Source: Carposina sasakii (lineage: Eukaryota; Arthropoda; Insecta; Lepidoptera; Carposinidae). From it: DNA of 64,000 bases. Of this stretch, positions 51,513-60,846 are shown piece after piece. Where the stretch lies: NCBI GenBank assembly GCA_014607495.2, contig CP053156.1, positions 5,456,001-5,520,000 of the forward strand, in the 5' to 3' direction. Position numbers and translations under genes: made by a program. The notes beneath the pieces were generated by a model, which did not search any database, was not told where the DNA came from, and saw nothing but the letters and a program-made list of their open reading frames with translations. The stretch's first letter is position 1, and each line of letters begins with the position of its first letter.

Positions 51513-51690
51513 TACGGCTGTGTTTCAGAAATGGAGTAGCCAGAACTGTAGAATTGCGAATGAGATCCTTCAGGCACGTTTAGCATAGGTTGGTTAAGAT
51601 CAGTAATAAGTTGCTTCTTCATAGCCTGAGGGAACACCCCTAAATTCCTTAGTTGACTCTTGCAACATGCACGGAAGGGGATGCAACACA
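51513..51690 (+). repeat. B-family repeat
   Basis: TACGGCTGTGTTTCAGAAAT, GGAGTAGCCAGAACTGTAGA, GGCACGTTTAGCATAG, TTCCTTAGTTGACTCTTGCA and ATGCACGGAAGGGGATGCAA. The last ~25 bp are missing. Confidence 0.75.
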
Positions 51691-52465
51691 AATGAACAAA
51701 TCGCGTTTTTATCGTGTACAAATGGAGTAAGCGAATGTCATTACCTCCACAAACCTATACAGGTTTAGAGGTAACCGAATATTAAAATGTGTGATACACT
51801 GTAATTACCCTAATAAATAAATAAATAAATGTGGTAAGGCCATGAATATGTTGAGATGTGACATTTTCCCAGAGCAAAAGTTGCGCTATTTATTACCATT
51901 GTACTACCTTTACTAACCCAATTGTATCTACACTGACTGGGAAGTGTTCCAAATCCGAATTCCAAAAGCTATAGCATAACATAGTCGAATAAATCTAAAG
52001 TTAAACAGAAGCTTGTAAAATACCAAAAAGCTTCGGGCCATAAAAATGTAGATAAAAATTCATTTTGAGTAGCGATCTTGATAGGAAGCATTCGCCTGGC
52101 ACCGTCAACCCGTTAGGTTGTCGGCTTGTCGACGTTGTTCCGATCTCGGCGGATATTAGGCGGTTCAGCTTGTGCCAACTTCCTGTCTGTATAGTGGGGC
52201 GAAATATTAAACAAAATGGCCGCTAAGCTAACAGCTGTTGAATATGTTGCTTTAGTTTTACTGACGCCATTTGTGAATGAGTTTTGAACGCTAGTTTAAA
52301 CTAGTAGATTTTTCTTCATCTTCTTGTTCTTATCCCGTAATTTATGGGATGGTGCAATTGTTGAAACTCATATTGCCAAAGATTTGGCGTTTTTTTTTAT
52401 AGCCAGCTGCCTGCCCGATGCCAACCTTCCTTAGGTATAGCTAAGTACCAATTTTAGAATATAAT
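51691..52465. other. No clear gene; possible short leader ORF at 52216
   Basis: A GC-richer patch (52090-52200, GTCGGCTTGTCGACGTTGTT, CGATCTCGGCGGATATTAGG) precedes an ATG at 52216 in good context (ACAAAATGG). It opens a 23-codon frame (MAAKLTAVEYVALVLLTPFV...) ending at 52287. It could be a first exon or chance. Microsatellite (AAAT)n near 51805-51830. Confidence 0.3.
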
Positions 52466-52466
52466 A

Positions 52467-52933
52467 CAGGGTGTGGTTGACAGCCAGGTAAATACTAAAA
52501 TGCTGAACAAGTACCATTGTGTTGAGTAATACGACAGTGTTGTTACTTACAGGAAATGTATTTTTATTTGATTATCCGTAATCTTTGCTCTCCGCGCCAA
52601 TTGTATCGTGCGATCCTGTGCCTAATTAAATGAGATTATTGCTTATTGTTAGACACATTGCTGTTTTTTTGGATCACTTATGACTCTCCATTAGGGTTGA
52701 TCAATTATTTTAACTTCTAGACGGCAACTTTTTTTTATCATGTTTTGGTTAAAATTTTATTTTTAAGTCATTATCTAAGGCATAATTAAACGAACTAAAA
52801 TATTTTTTCCTGAAAATATGAAAAAAATGTAAAATTTTGGAATTTTTCTGCGAAAATTTTCAGTGTTTTCTGCCTCAGAATCATGGTCTGAAGTCATGGT
52901 ATCAATATTTGCCTGGCTGTCACAAACACCCTG
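52467..52933. mobile_element. G-family MITE, full length, TA-flanked
   Basis: CAGGGTGTGGTTGACAGCCA at the left and TGGCTGTCACAAACACCCTG at the right, with TA on both sides (52465-52466, 52934-52935). The body shares TAATCTTTGCTCTCCGCG, TGGATCACTTATGACTCT and TAAGTCATTATCTAAGG with 33892-34311. 467 bp. Confidence 0.85.
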
Positions 52934-52935
52934 TA

Positions 52936-53699
52936 TAAATCAATAAATCCGTACCTACATGAAATAAATTCAGTGGTATTTTTACGAAATAAGCACATAT
53001 TACAATTATTACCTATTATACATTTAAATAACAGTAGTTTGACTATTTAATTTGACTATATTATTCATTAAAATACTTTACCACAGTGAAATTCCTCATA
53101 CTCGTACTATGACTGCCTATTTATTGACAACATAAGATAGGTTTACTAATTCCAAATAAATAATAAAAAAAAACAAATTATTCGACTTCAGGTTTCATCG
53201 AAATCAAGAGAATCACGGCCTCTATAAGGTTGGACTCCATTATGTCTAAATAAAAAAAAATGTCTCGAAACAACCACATCGTACTAAACGGGATCTCTAA
53301 ATAGAAGTAATAAACAAGTAAATGCGTCCAGGCTTTAAAGGTAAAAAATATTTTAGTTTAATTAAAACCATCCGTGCGTGAGCCTCACCAGTAAATACTA
53401 ATCGGGTAAAAAGTGAGCTCATCGGTAAAGTGCTTTTGTCTGTACACCGTGATGTATAGAACCGCAGCCGAAGCAATCGTGCTTATAAATACAATTATAT
53501 TGCGGAAGAAATCGATTAGATATATTAGTAATAATTACTTACTTATGTAAGCGAATGTGAGGTGGCCAGTTTGATTTGAGGATGATGGTAGATGGACTAA
53601 GCGTCAGCGTCAGAACTGCGAGACCATTGTACGAAAAATCTAACCAGAAAGCTTAAAAAATTTCTAATTAGTAATAATTGGTACCTTTACTTTCAAATT
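52936..53699. other. No feature seen
   Basis: AT-rich, nothing recognised. Confidence 0.45.
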
Positions 53700-53875
53700 A
53701 TTAGCGGAGAAGTAATGGTGGCCAAGGGACGTTTTGTGTAAGGGGCAACGGGCAAACCACCCGCTTGATGGTCAGATATACGAAAAGCTGCTGAACACCG
53801 GAAGATGAAGTTGACAGAGGACAGGGCGTAGTTAAGAGGAGGCCTTTACTCAGCAGTGGATGCTCAGCATAGAAA
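53700..53875 (+). repeat. Unnamed repeat with LINE-tail-like end
   Basis: GGGGCAACGGGCAAACCACC, CGCTTGATGGTCAGATATAC, then GAGGAGGCCTTTACTCAGCA and GTGGATGCTCAGCATAG. Ends of the GGAGGCC..CAGCAGTGG kind close several lepidopteran LINE and SINE families. Confidence 0.5.
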
Positions 53876-54069
53876 GATAGGTGAATTGTAAATTGATTTA
53901 ATTTATGTTAAGGGTGATTAACCTACATGATCATTTTAATTCTATTGTATACGAACTTTGATATATATCGAATAATAATCAATCAATTTATGAGAAAACT
54001 AGGAGTTATCCACGACTCGTAGTTATAGCAATGCGTTGTCTATCTGTTATGTCACTCAGTAATGTAAGA

Positions 54070-54215
54070 GTTCTGTAACAGAAGGGTTATATTAACCAGA
54101 ATGCTATAAAAATAACCTGCTATAGAGAACCTATTTTCATAATATTAGACTCAAACCTACATGTAAGTATATCTTTCAAGATTGTATGAGCCCTGAGTTC
54201 TTTAGTAACTCTCTA
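54070..54215. repeat. L-family fragment
   Basis: TTCTGTAACAGAAGGGTTAT, AAAATAACCTGCTATAGAGA, CTTTCAAGATTGTATGAGCC and CTGAGTTCTTTAGTAACTCT follow the left arm and loop of 57533-57790. Confidence 0.55.
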
Positions 54216-54586
54216 CTGATATGTATTGATGTAGGTGTTCATATAAGTTACTTTTATATATTTATCGACGGTATGTTTATGTATGTAAGTAATTTTTCCA
54301 ATAATTTCGGAAAAATATAAAACCAAAGCATTACGATCACCGTGGTCGATAGCTGACATGAAATAAATACTTATTTTTATGGCAAAAAACACTCAAGGAA
54401 GATCAGGTTTTTTTATTATTTTATGCACCTGTTGGGCTTATAGTATTATTTATTCAATGTGGAAATATAAATGTTAAGTGCGGCATAAAATCATGCTGAA
54501 TTTATCTCACTTGTAAATATACATAGTTGATGTATATTTCTATGAACACTGTTACAAAGAAATACATTTTTATTAGTAGATAATTG
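54216..54586. other. No feature seen
   Basis: AT-rich. Confidence 0.5.
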
Positions 54587-54852
54587 CATCATCATCATCA
54601 TCAGCCTATTACAGTCCACTGCTGGACGTAGGCCTCCCCCGGGGCACGCCACAAGACTGCCATGGGGGATATTTGCCCATAGTCACCACGCTGGGCAGGC
54701 GGGTTGGTTGACCGTAGTTTGTATTTTGGACTATGTTGTCAACACGGGAGGCGCTGCTGCCCACCTCTCGGAAACCCTTAATCGCCTTGTACGATACCCA
54801 CAGGCAGACATGGGGTGGTACGAATTCTACTCTGCCGGCACCACGCGGCATA
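54587..54852 (-). repeat. RTE-derived SINE, full length
   Basis: (CAT)n, CAGCCTATTACAGTCCACTG, CTGCCATGGGGGATATTTGC, CAGGCGGGTTGGTTGACCGT, CGTACGATACCCACAGGCAG and TCTGCCGGCACCACGCGGC. An 80-codon minus frame is carried by the SINE. Confidence 0.9.
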
Positions 54853-55379
54853 TTTAAAAAGAGATAATTGCATATTTTTAAAAATTAATTTGACTATTAT
54901 ATAAGATCTGACACTAATCTTTTTTTAATAATATCACCAACTTTTAACGGAACCTTAAATTTTGTATCTTAAATATTTTTTTTTTAATAAGAGTTATTTT
55001 GCTTTAGGACTGTAATAAAATAATTGACGCAAAAATTTATTTTACATAATTAAAACAAAGCATAGCACACTTCCGTGTAATATCAAAATTCTAAAGTAGT
55101 ATTTAAATAAGTACATGACAACCATTTTGATATACGCGAAAAGGAAAGTCAACAAATAGTAATTTACATGATAATGAGGTAAAAACAGGTTTCATTCGTG
55201 ACATTGTTTAATTTAGTGGTTCTTCTTTAACCGACCATTGTCATGTGAGGTTTGAATAACTTTATCGTTTAGTTTTATGGAGATTTTTTACAAGGTTGGA
55301 GTTGAGCAGTGCTGTATTGCCATTATATAGGATGACATAGAAGTAAATAATACTCTTTTTAATATTATTCTGTTGATAT
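54853..55379. other. No feature seen
   Basis: AT-rich. Confidence 0.5.
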
Positions 55380-55644
55380 CGTCTTCGTCTACAGCCCATT
55401 GCAGTCCACTGCTGGACGTAGGCCTCCCCCAGGGCACGCCACAAGGCTACTGTCACAGGGGGGTTTTGTTTGCCCAAAGTCACTGCGCTGGGCAGCGGGT
55501 TGGTGACCGCAGTGTGATTTATGGACTATATTGTCAGCACGGGAGGCGCTTTTGCCCACCTGTCGGAAACCCTTAATCGCCTCGCACGATACCCACGGGC
55601 AGGCATGGGGTAGTACAAACTCTACTCTGCCGGCACCACGCGGC
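55380..55644 (-). repeat. RTE-derived SINE, full length
   Basis: CAGCCCATTGCAGTCCACTG, CAGGGCACGCCACAAGGCTA, TTGGTGACCGCAGTGTGATT, CACGATACCCACGGGCAGGC and TCTGCCGGCACCACGCGGC. The tail is (TCGTCT)n-like. One of the least diverged copies. Confidence 0.9.
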
Positions 55645-55864
55645 TAATTATTTGAACCATGTCAAATTTTAGTATGCTGATATATGAAACATGTCAAATA
55701 TGAAGATATTGGTGTTGAGATGGATGTGTTCTTTGTATGACGTAGGCATTCGATAAGAAAGGATTTCCGTAAATTCTCATGCGAACGGGAACTATGCGAA
55801 TTTTAAAGCTTATGCTCTAAAATCCTATATACTCATTGAGCTTATGACAAAATGCTTATTATGA

Positions 55865-56191
55865 GTTTTTTGTTGTTGTTTAGTTTATCCCGAAGGAAAG
55901 GCAAGGGGAACTAAGCCCATACAGCCATTGTCTTTAGTAAATGATTTCTGAATTTATGATGGATGATAATGATGATGATGAATGGAAACGTTGGGAAAAT
56001 CCTCAAGAACAAGTGTAAAGTCAGTCAAAATGAAAAATAATTGCAGAAACAACTTACATGGGCCCATGAAGAGATCGTATTCCGGCTAAAGTTTTACTCA
56101 GCTTACCTGCGTATAAAACCATGCACACGCACTAGATTCACATCACAAGTAATCAAAATATAACTTATCTACCAGAAAACATCACTTTACG
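55865..56191 (+). repeat. ~325-bp dispersed repeat, partner of 16513-16830
   Basis: AGTTTATCCCGAAGGAAAGG, CAAGGGGAACTAAGCCCATA, GGCCCATGAAGAGATCGTAT and GCACACGCACTAGATTCACA, ending CATCACTTTA. The inverted partner is 39 kb away. A (GAT)n microsatellite lies inside. Confidence 0.8.
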
Positions 56192-56711
56192 GACACATGC
56201 AAGCCATTTTCAAATATTTTTTTTATTTTCACAAGAAAATTACACCTGCACCCTTCCAGCTTTTCCCGCCGAATCCCTTATTATGAGCTAGTTATAATTT
56301 CTCAGAATAATAAATTTTCATTTGTTTAGGTAAGTATAAATTAAATGTGATAAACAAAAGAGGATTATCTGGAAAGATTTTATTTTCAGGATTCCACTTT
56401 ATATACGAACACCCTGAAGTTCAAAAGTAGGTGTAGAATTGATATTTTAATTTAATTTGGTGACTCAAATTAGGCCAGAATAGAAGGTACAGCTACATAA
56501 TATCAATGTGGAAATCCTACAGGTTCAGTTTTTGATTGCGATTGATTATTTTAAAAGTTGTTTAATAAATTACTGAAAAGTTGCGAATTCGCCACAAAAT
56601 GAAGAGTTTTTAAGTCTTCATACATTGGCAACATTTAGATCTCGAGTTATAAATTATACAAAGTGTAATTTCAATATTTTTTATATAGTACTAATTAACA
56701 ACATACGAGTA
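56192..56711. other. No feature seen
   Basis: AT-rich, nothing recognised. Confidence 0.5.
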
Positions 56712-56832
56712 GTCCGAAAATCAAACTACGGTCACTAATCGCCTGCCCAGCGTGGTGACTATGGACAAAAACCACCCATGCCAGTAGACTTGTGGCATGC
56801 CCTGTGGGAGGCCTACGTCCAGCAGTGGACAT
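56712..56832 (+). repeat. RTE-derived SINE, 3' half
   Basis: GTCCGAAAATCAAACTACGG, GCCTGCCCAGCGTGGTGACT, CTTGTGGCATGCCCTGTGGG and AGGCCTACGTCCAGCAGTGG. Truncated at both ends. Confidence 0.8.
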
Positions 56833-56871
56833 CTTTGTAATTTGTTATTAATAATATACATTAGGTAATAC

Positions 56872-57103
56872 CTAAATAAATAAAAATTAACACAACAAAA
56901 TTCACAATACATTAACCTAGTCCCACACTAAGATCCCTAAGATGGTGGACTGGTGTCGCGGGTACTAGGCAACGGTATGCAAATACATAGATAAGTATAG
57001 AATCATCCATGACTCGGAAGAAATATCGATATTTATCATATTAATGTTTACAGCTACCGGGATTAGAACCCAGGACCTATGGCGTCGCACCAATTGGCCG
57101 TCA
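56872..57103 (-). repeat. Metulj-like tRNA-derived SINE
   Basis: On the minus strand: TTGACGGCCAATTGGTGCGA (A-box region), GTCCTGGGTTCTAATCCCGG (B-box region), ATACTTATCTATGTATTTGC and CCGCGACACCAGTCCACCAT. The 3' part has CTTAGTGTGGGACTAGGTTA. Confidence 0.75.
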
Positions 57104-57532
57104 ATACCTACTCGTATTCATCAATAATACTCGTGTTTAGGTAAAGATAGGTTGTGAAGGTATTATTAGAAATTAGGACACAACACTGTGTACAAACGCC
57201 TCTGTGGTCTTTTGCCTATAATTGCCTCATTTAATATTCCGATTGTTGCGTTTGTATTTCAGATTACGATTGTCCCAAAATGCATGAACGTTCATTCTCA
57301 CTACACCGCCCTAATCACACCGCTTTTGTCCTTTAGGTGTGCATTTACCTATTAGTTTATACTAGTTGTCAACCGCTACTCTACCCCGTCTGCATGATTA
57401 CAAATTTTTCTGAAATTAAATTTTTATCCTAAAGAATTACGTCTATTAACAAAATACTAAAGCTTTGTTTTCATATGTGAAGAACCTTTTCACATGACGT
57501 AGACACCGTAAAGACCGCTGTCCTGCGACTAT
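57104..57532. other. No feature seen
   Basis: Nothing recognised. Confidence 0.45.
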
Positions 57533-57790
57533 GCAGGGTGTAACAGAAAGGGTATGTTAAGCGAAAAGCTATGTAAATAGCCCACTATAGAGAATCAATT
57601 TCCAAAATTTGAGACTCGAAATCAAATGTCTACTTTTCAAGATTGTATGAACATTCCTGAGTTGTTTCTGAATTCTCCATACTATATGGAAAAATAAACA
57701 TGTGATTTCGAGTCTGAAATTTTGTGGGTAGGTTTCTTTTAGTGGGCTATTTACATAGCTTTTCGCTTAATATATAATACTTATCCCTTT
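57533..57790. mobile_element. L-family foldback MITE
   Basis: A perfect 31-bp inverted repeat, TTAAGCGAAAAGCTATGTAA..TAGCCCACTA at 57557-57587, is mirrored at 57740-57770. A second pair, TTTGAGACTCGAAATCA and TGATTTCGAGTCTGAAATT, lies inside. A GCAGGGTGTAACAG tip on the left has no clear partner on the right. Fragments at 44053 and 54070. Confidence 0.75.
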
Positions 57791-59475
57791 TCTTATTGAC
57801 AATCTGTCCCTACTTGGGACATTAAGTAAAATGTTTTGAGTGATTATTTGTAGAAACTTGTAGAGTATGTCTCCAAAGATGTGCTTGTAGACCTACTTGA
57901 TTGCAGACCTACTTTTCAGGTAGTTAGGTCAGCAGGGGTTTTGCGCTTTAGTCCCTGTTTTGTAGTTTTTGTCATCAAGTAGTGAGTAATATTTGGATGC
58001 TTTGACAGTCGCTCCTTGTATTTCTTACTGCAGTGGTATCACATACTTCACCATAGGTATATAGGTATGTCTTTATGGTAGTCTTCTATTGGTTACATAT
58101 CAGAGTAGCATCCGCTATTAAAATTTGTCGAAGAACTTTAGATGCCGGATATGTGATGGCATCCCTATCCCAGGAAAACGTAAGCTTTAGGTCAATTTGC
58201 ATTGCTATCTGAAATATCATTTTATCACCGGTCAGTTTTATAACATAGAGTAGAAATCTTTTTGACCTAAATTTAAAATAGACTAAATTGTAATTTAATT
58301 AATTCGTTGGATGAAAAAAATAGTTAAAGTAAATAATAATGAATGAAGAATTACCAGTTTTTAATATTTTTTTCCGAATTCTATACTAACTGTGCAAAAC
58401 CAACTTGCAATTTACTTTTTTCCTAAACCTAATTATAATTCCAATAACGTTCACTCGAGCCAAAACTAGAGCAAATACAAGCTATTAATCAGGCTAAAGC
58501 ATTAAAGACGAAATAAAGTTGGGCGCAGGGCGTGAAATTAATAAATCCATTATTACACAATGTTCCCGCGGAGCGGCTTTTTCTGTCTGCGACAAGCCGG
58601 GATTTATTGCAAGTGGGTAGGTGTGGCTTGATGCGCTGTGGTAGGTAGCTGGGAGATCATTTTAGACTTAAGACGCGTAGCCCCTTTAAAATTTGAAGAA
58701 ATTACGTAGACCACCTTTTTGATATTCACATCAAAAATTGCGTAGGCGACTAGGTACTCTTCATTTATGGATGATGATAATAAAAACATCATGAAAGAGT
58801 TGTTAGAAAAGTTGTTAAATATTGCAACGTCAACCTTCCCTTTCTTTAAATTCTCCCGCCATTCTTATGTCATATTCCTTCATTCCGTCCTCGCAACCTT
58901 TCATTCCTATTCCAATCACTCACTCTCTCTCCTTTTCGCTCCGCTCACGGTGTGTGCGCATCAAATCCTCGCGTAATAAAAAATAAGATAAAAACAAACA
59001 GAATCTGTAGATCAACCAAGCAAACCAAAATCGTGACCATCAACAAGCATACAATAAACAAACAAAAGGGAAACAAGAAGACAGTGGCAGATAACGATAG
59101 CATTTCGGGGCGCCCCGCATCGATCACGGCGGCTCAATGCACATACCTATGTAAGTCCCGATGAATTCTTTTCCCTCCATTGCCCTTACAACCTTACAGT
59201 CCACATAATCAACATTTTGGTCAGTCGAGCCCGATTTTGGCCCATACAATATTCTATTTTGTTTTAACAAGAGATTTTTTGGTCTGCCATGAAAACCAAT
59301 AGCAAGTAGGTACATATATCTTCGTAATTAAATCAAGTGTTTGCTAGTATTATGTGTGTATAAAACAACCAACGCATAAAGTTTCACGTAATATTTTTGT
59401 GTATTTTATCATTTTTCAGTGTGTTTCAAGCATAAATTATCATATTCTATCATTTATAAATTTTTCATTTTTAAA
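57791..59475. other. No clear feature; may include part of the BEL LTR
   Basis: 58850-59160 is pyrimidine-rich then GC-richer (CACTCTCTCTCCTTTTCGCT, GGCGCCCCGCATCGATCACG). Overlapping short frames on both strands are not recognisable. Without the 3' LTR I cannot say whether the 5' LTR starts in this stretch. Confidence 0.35.
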
Positions 59476-60169
59476 TGTTGGCGTGAGGTACATCGTCCAT
59501 TTTGCCTTAGCTAGCATTCATATCGTTCAGTCGTGTTGTGCGTGTGGGTGGCTATTCTCAAATCTTTCGTGAGTTACAATTTCAAACATTTTTATCAGTG
59601 TAAGTTTAACATATAAAACTTACTATAATATCAAACATTGTGTCGTGTGTGAGTAGTTATAACATATAATACTTACCATTTCCAACACTATTTTAAGTGT
59701 AACATATAGCACTTAAATATCATTCTATTTAACATTTCCTAGTGTTGGAGAATCATTTTTTACATAGTGAAGTATTTGTACGTAACATATAGCAATTCGT
59801 GGGTGGTTTTATATTTAAGCTGAGCATATAATTACTTAAATAAGTCATATTATTATCATAATTTCTTCACGTTCTTTCAGAAATTTTCATTTTTCGTAAG
59901 TGTCGTATTGCGTAACATATACAGCAATAGTTAATATTTCATTTTAACATAATCAATAGTGCTTTGTATTTGTGTGATAATTATAACACAAAACGTCTTT
60001 ACAGATCAATATCGTCATACTTTGTGATTTTTATAAAGTTGCAGAATTGACCCCTTTCGAGTGTAATTGAATGACTCGTTCGCGGCATTCGTTCGGTCTT
60101 AGGGCTACCATATTTAAAGAATAATTTCTACCAAATTACTCAATTTCTACCAAATTATCATCAATCATC
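59476..60169 (+). promoter_or_regulatory. Untranslated leader / probable 5' LTR region of the BEL element
   Basis: About 690 bp of AT-rich DNA directly upstream of gag. The nonamer TAACATATA occurs five times (59607, 59660, 59700, 59783, 59913), usually after a GTGT or CGTA-like block. TTCAGTCGTGTTGTGCGTG (about 59527) has an initiator-like TCAGT. I could not place the LTR boundaries or the tRNA primer site: that needs the 3' LTR, which is outside the window. Confidence 0.4.
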
Positions 60170-60846
60170 ATGAGTGAAGCTTTGATTGCTCACCATGAAG
60201 CGAAACGGAGTGTAGCTCATAAGCGGCTTATGGATGCAGTTGCTTGTGCGAGAAATTGTGCAACAAATTCAAGTGTGTTAGGTAGATTAGAAACATGGTG
60301 CTCCCGCTTAGACTCTTATATGGACTCTTTTAATGAGGCTCATACAAAAATTCTTTCGTTAGTCGTGCAGGCTGGGGCTGACCAGGAAGTCATCAATAAA
60401 CAAACTTTATACCAGGAACAGGCAGATGACATGTATTTTGAAGTACTGGAGGCTAGGCGTAGATTCTTGCCAAAGGAAGATACTGTTAAGGTTTCTCCAC
60501 ACAGTGAAAGTAATAAATAAAAATCGAACAGTAAGCTTCCACCTATGAAATTACCTACCTTTTCAGGTCAATTAAAAGACTTTCCTGGTTTTATTGACTT
60601 GTTTAACACGCTTGTTCATCGTCGGTTGGATTTAACTGATGTGGAAAAGTTTCAGTATTTAATCACATCACTTTCAGGAGAACCCATTAATATAATTCGT
60701 GCTTTTCCTATATCGGATATCAATTACAAGGGTGCATATGATGCTTTAGTTGACAGATATAGTAACAAAAGATATCTGGCATTCATTTGTTGGGAACAAA
60801 TTACCAATCAGAAACCTATGGCTACAGGATCAGCTCAAATTCTGCG
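60170..60846 (+). pseudogene. BEL/Pao gag, 5' part, broken by a stop and a frameshift
   Basis: Encodes the N-terminal structural polyprotein of a BEL/Pao retrotransposon. The ATG at 60170 (ATCATGAGTG) opens MSEALIAHHEAKRSVAHKRL, an alpha-helical, coiled-coil-like region (residues 1-110). A TAA at 60518-60520 interrupts the frame. The same frame continues with KLPTFSGQLKDFPGFIDLF and VEKFQYLITSLSGEP, the DUF1759-type gag core of this group. Near 60845 the homology passes to the next frame (YIDNNYSENLSIL), indicating a small indel. The product could not be made as one chain without readthrough. The two lesions look like decay, since neither has a slippery heptamer or pseudoknot I can recognise. 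Confidence 0.85.

Noticed and set aside
58767..59315. Several short frames on both strands before the BEL leader
   Set aside because: All are under 75 codons, overlap one another and have no recognisable product. They may lie in LTR sequence.
59476..60169. Exact 5' LTR and primer binding site of the BEL element
   Set aside because: Several TGTTGG starts (59476, 59743) and ACA ends are possible. Without the 3' LTR none can be preferred, and no convincing 18-bp match to a tRNA 3' end was seen.
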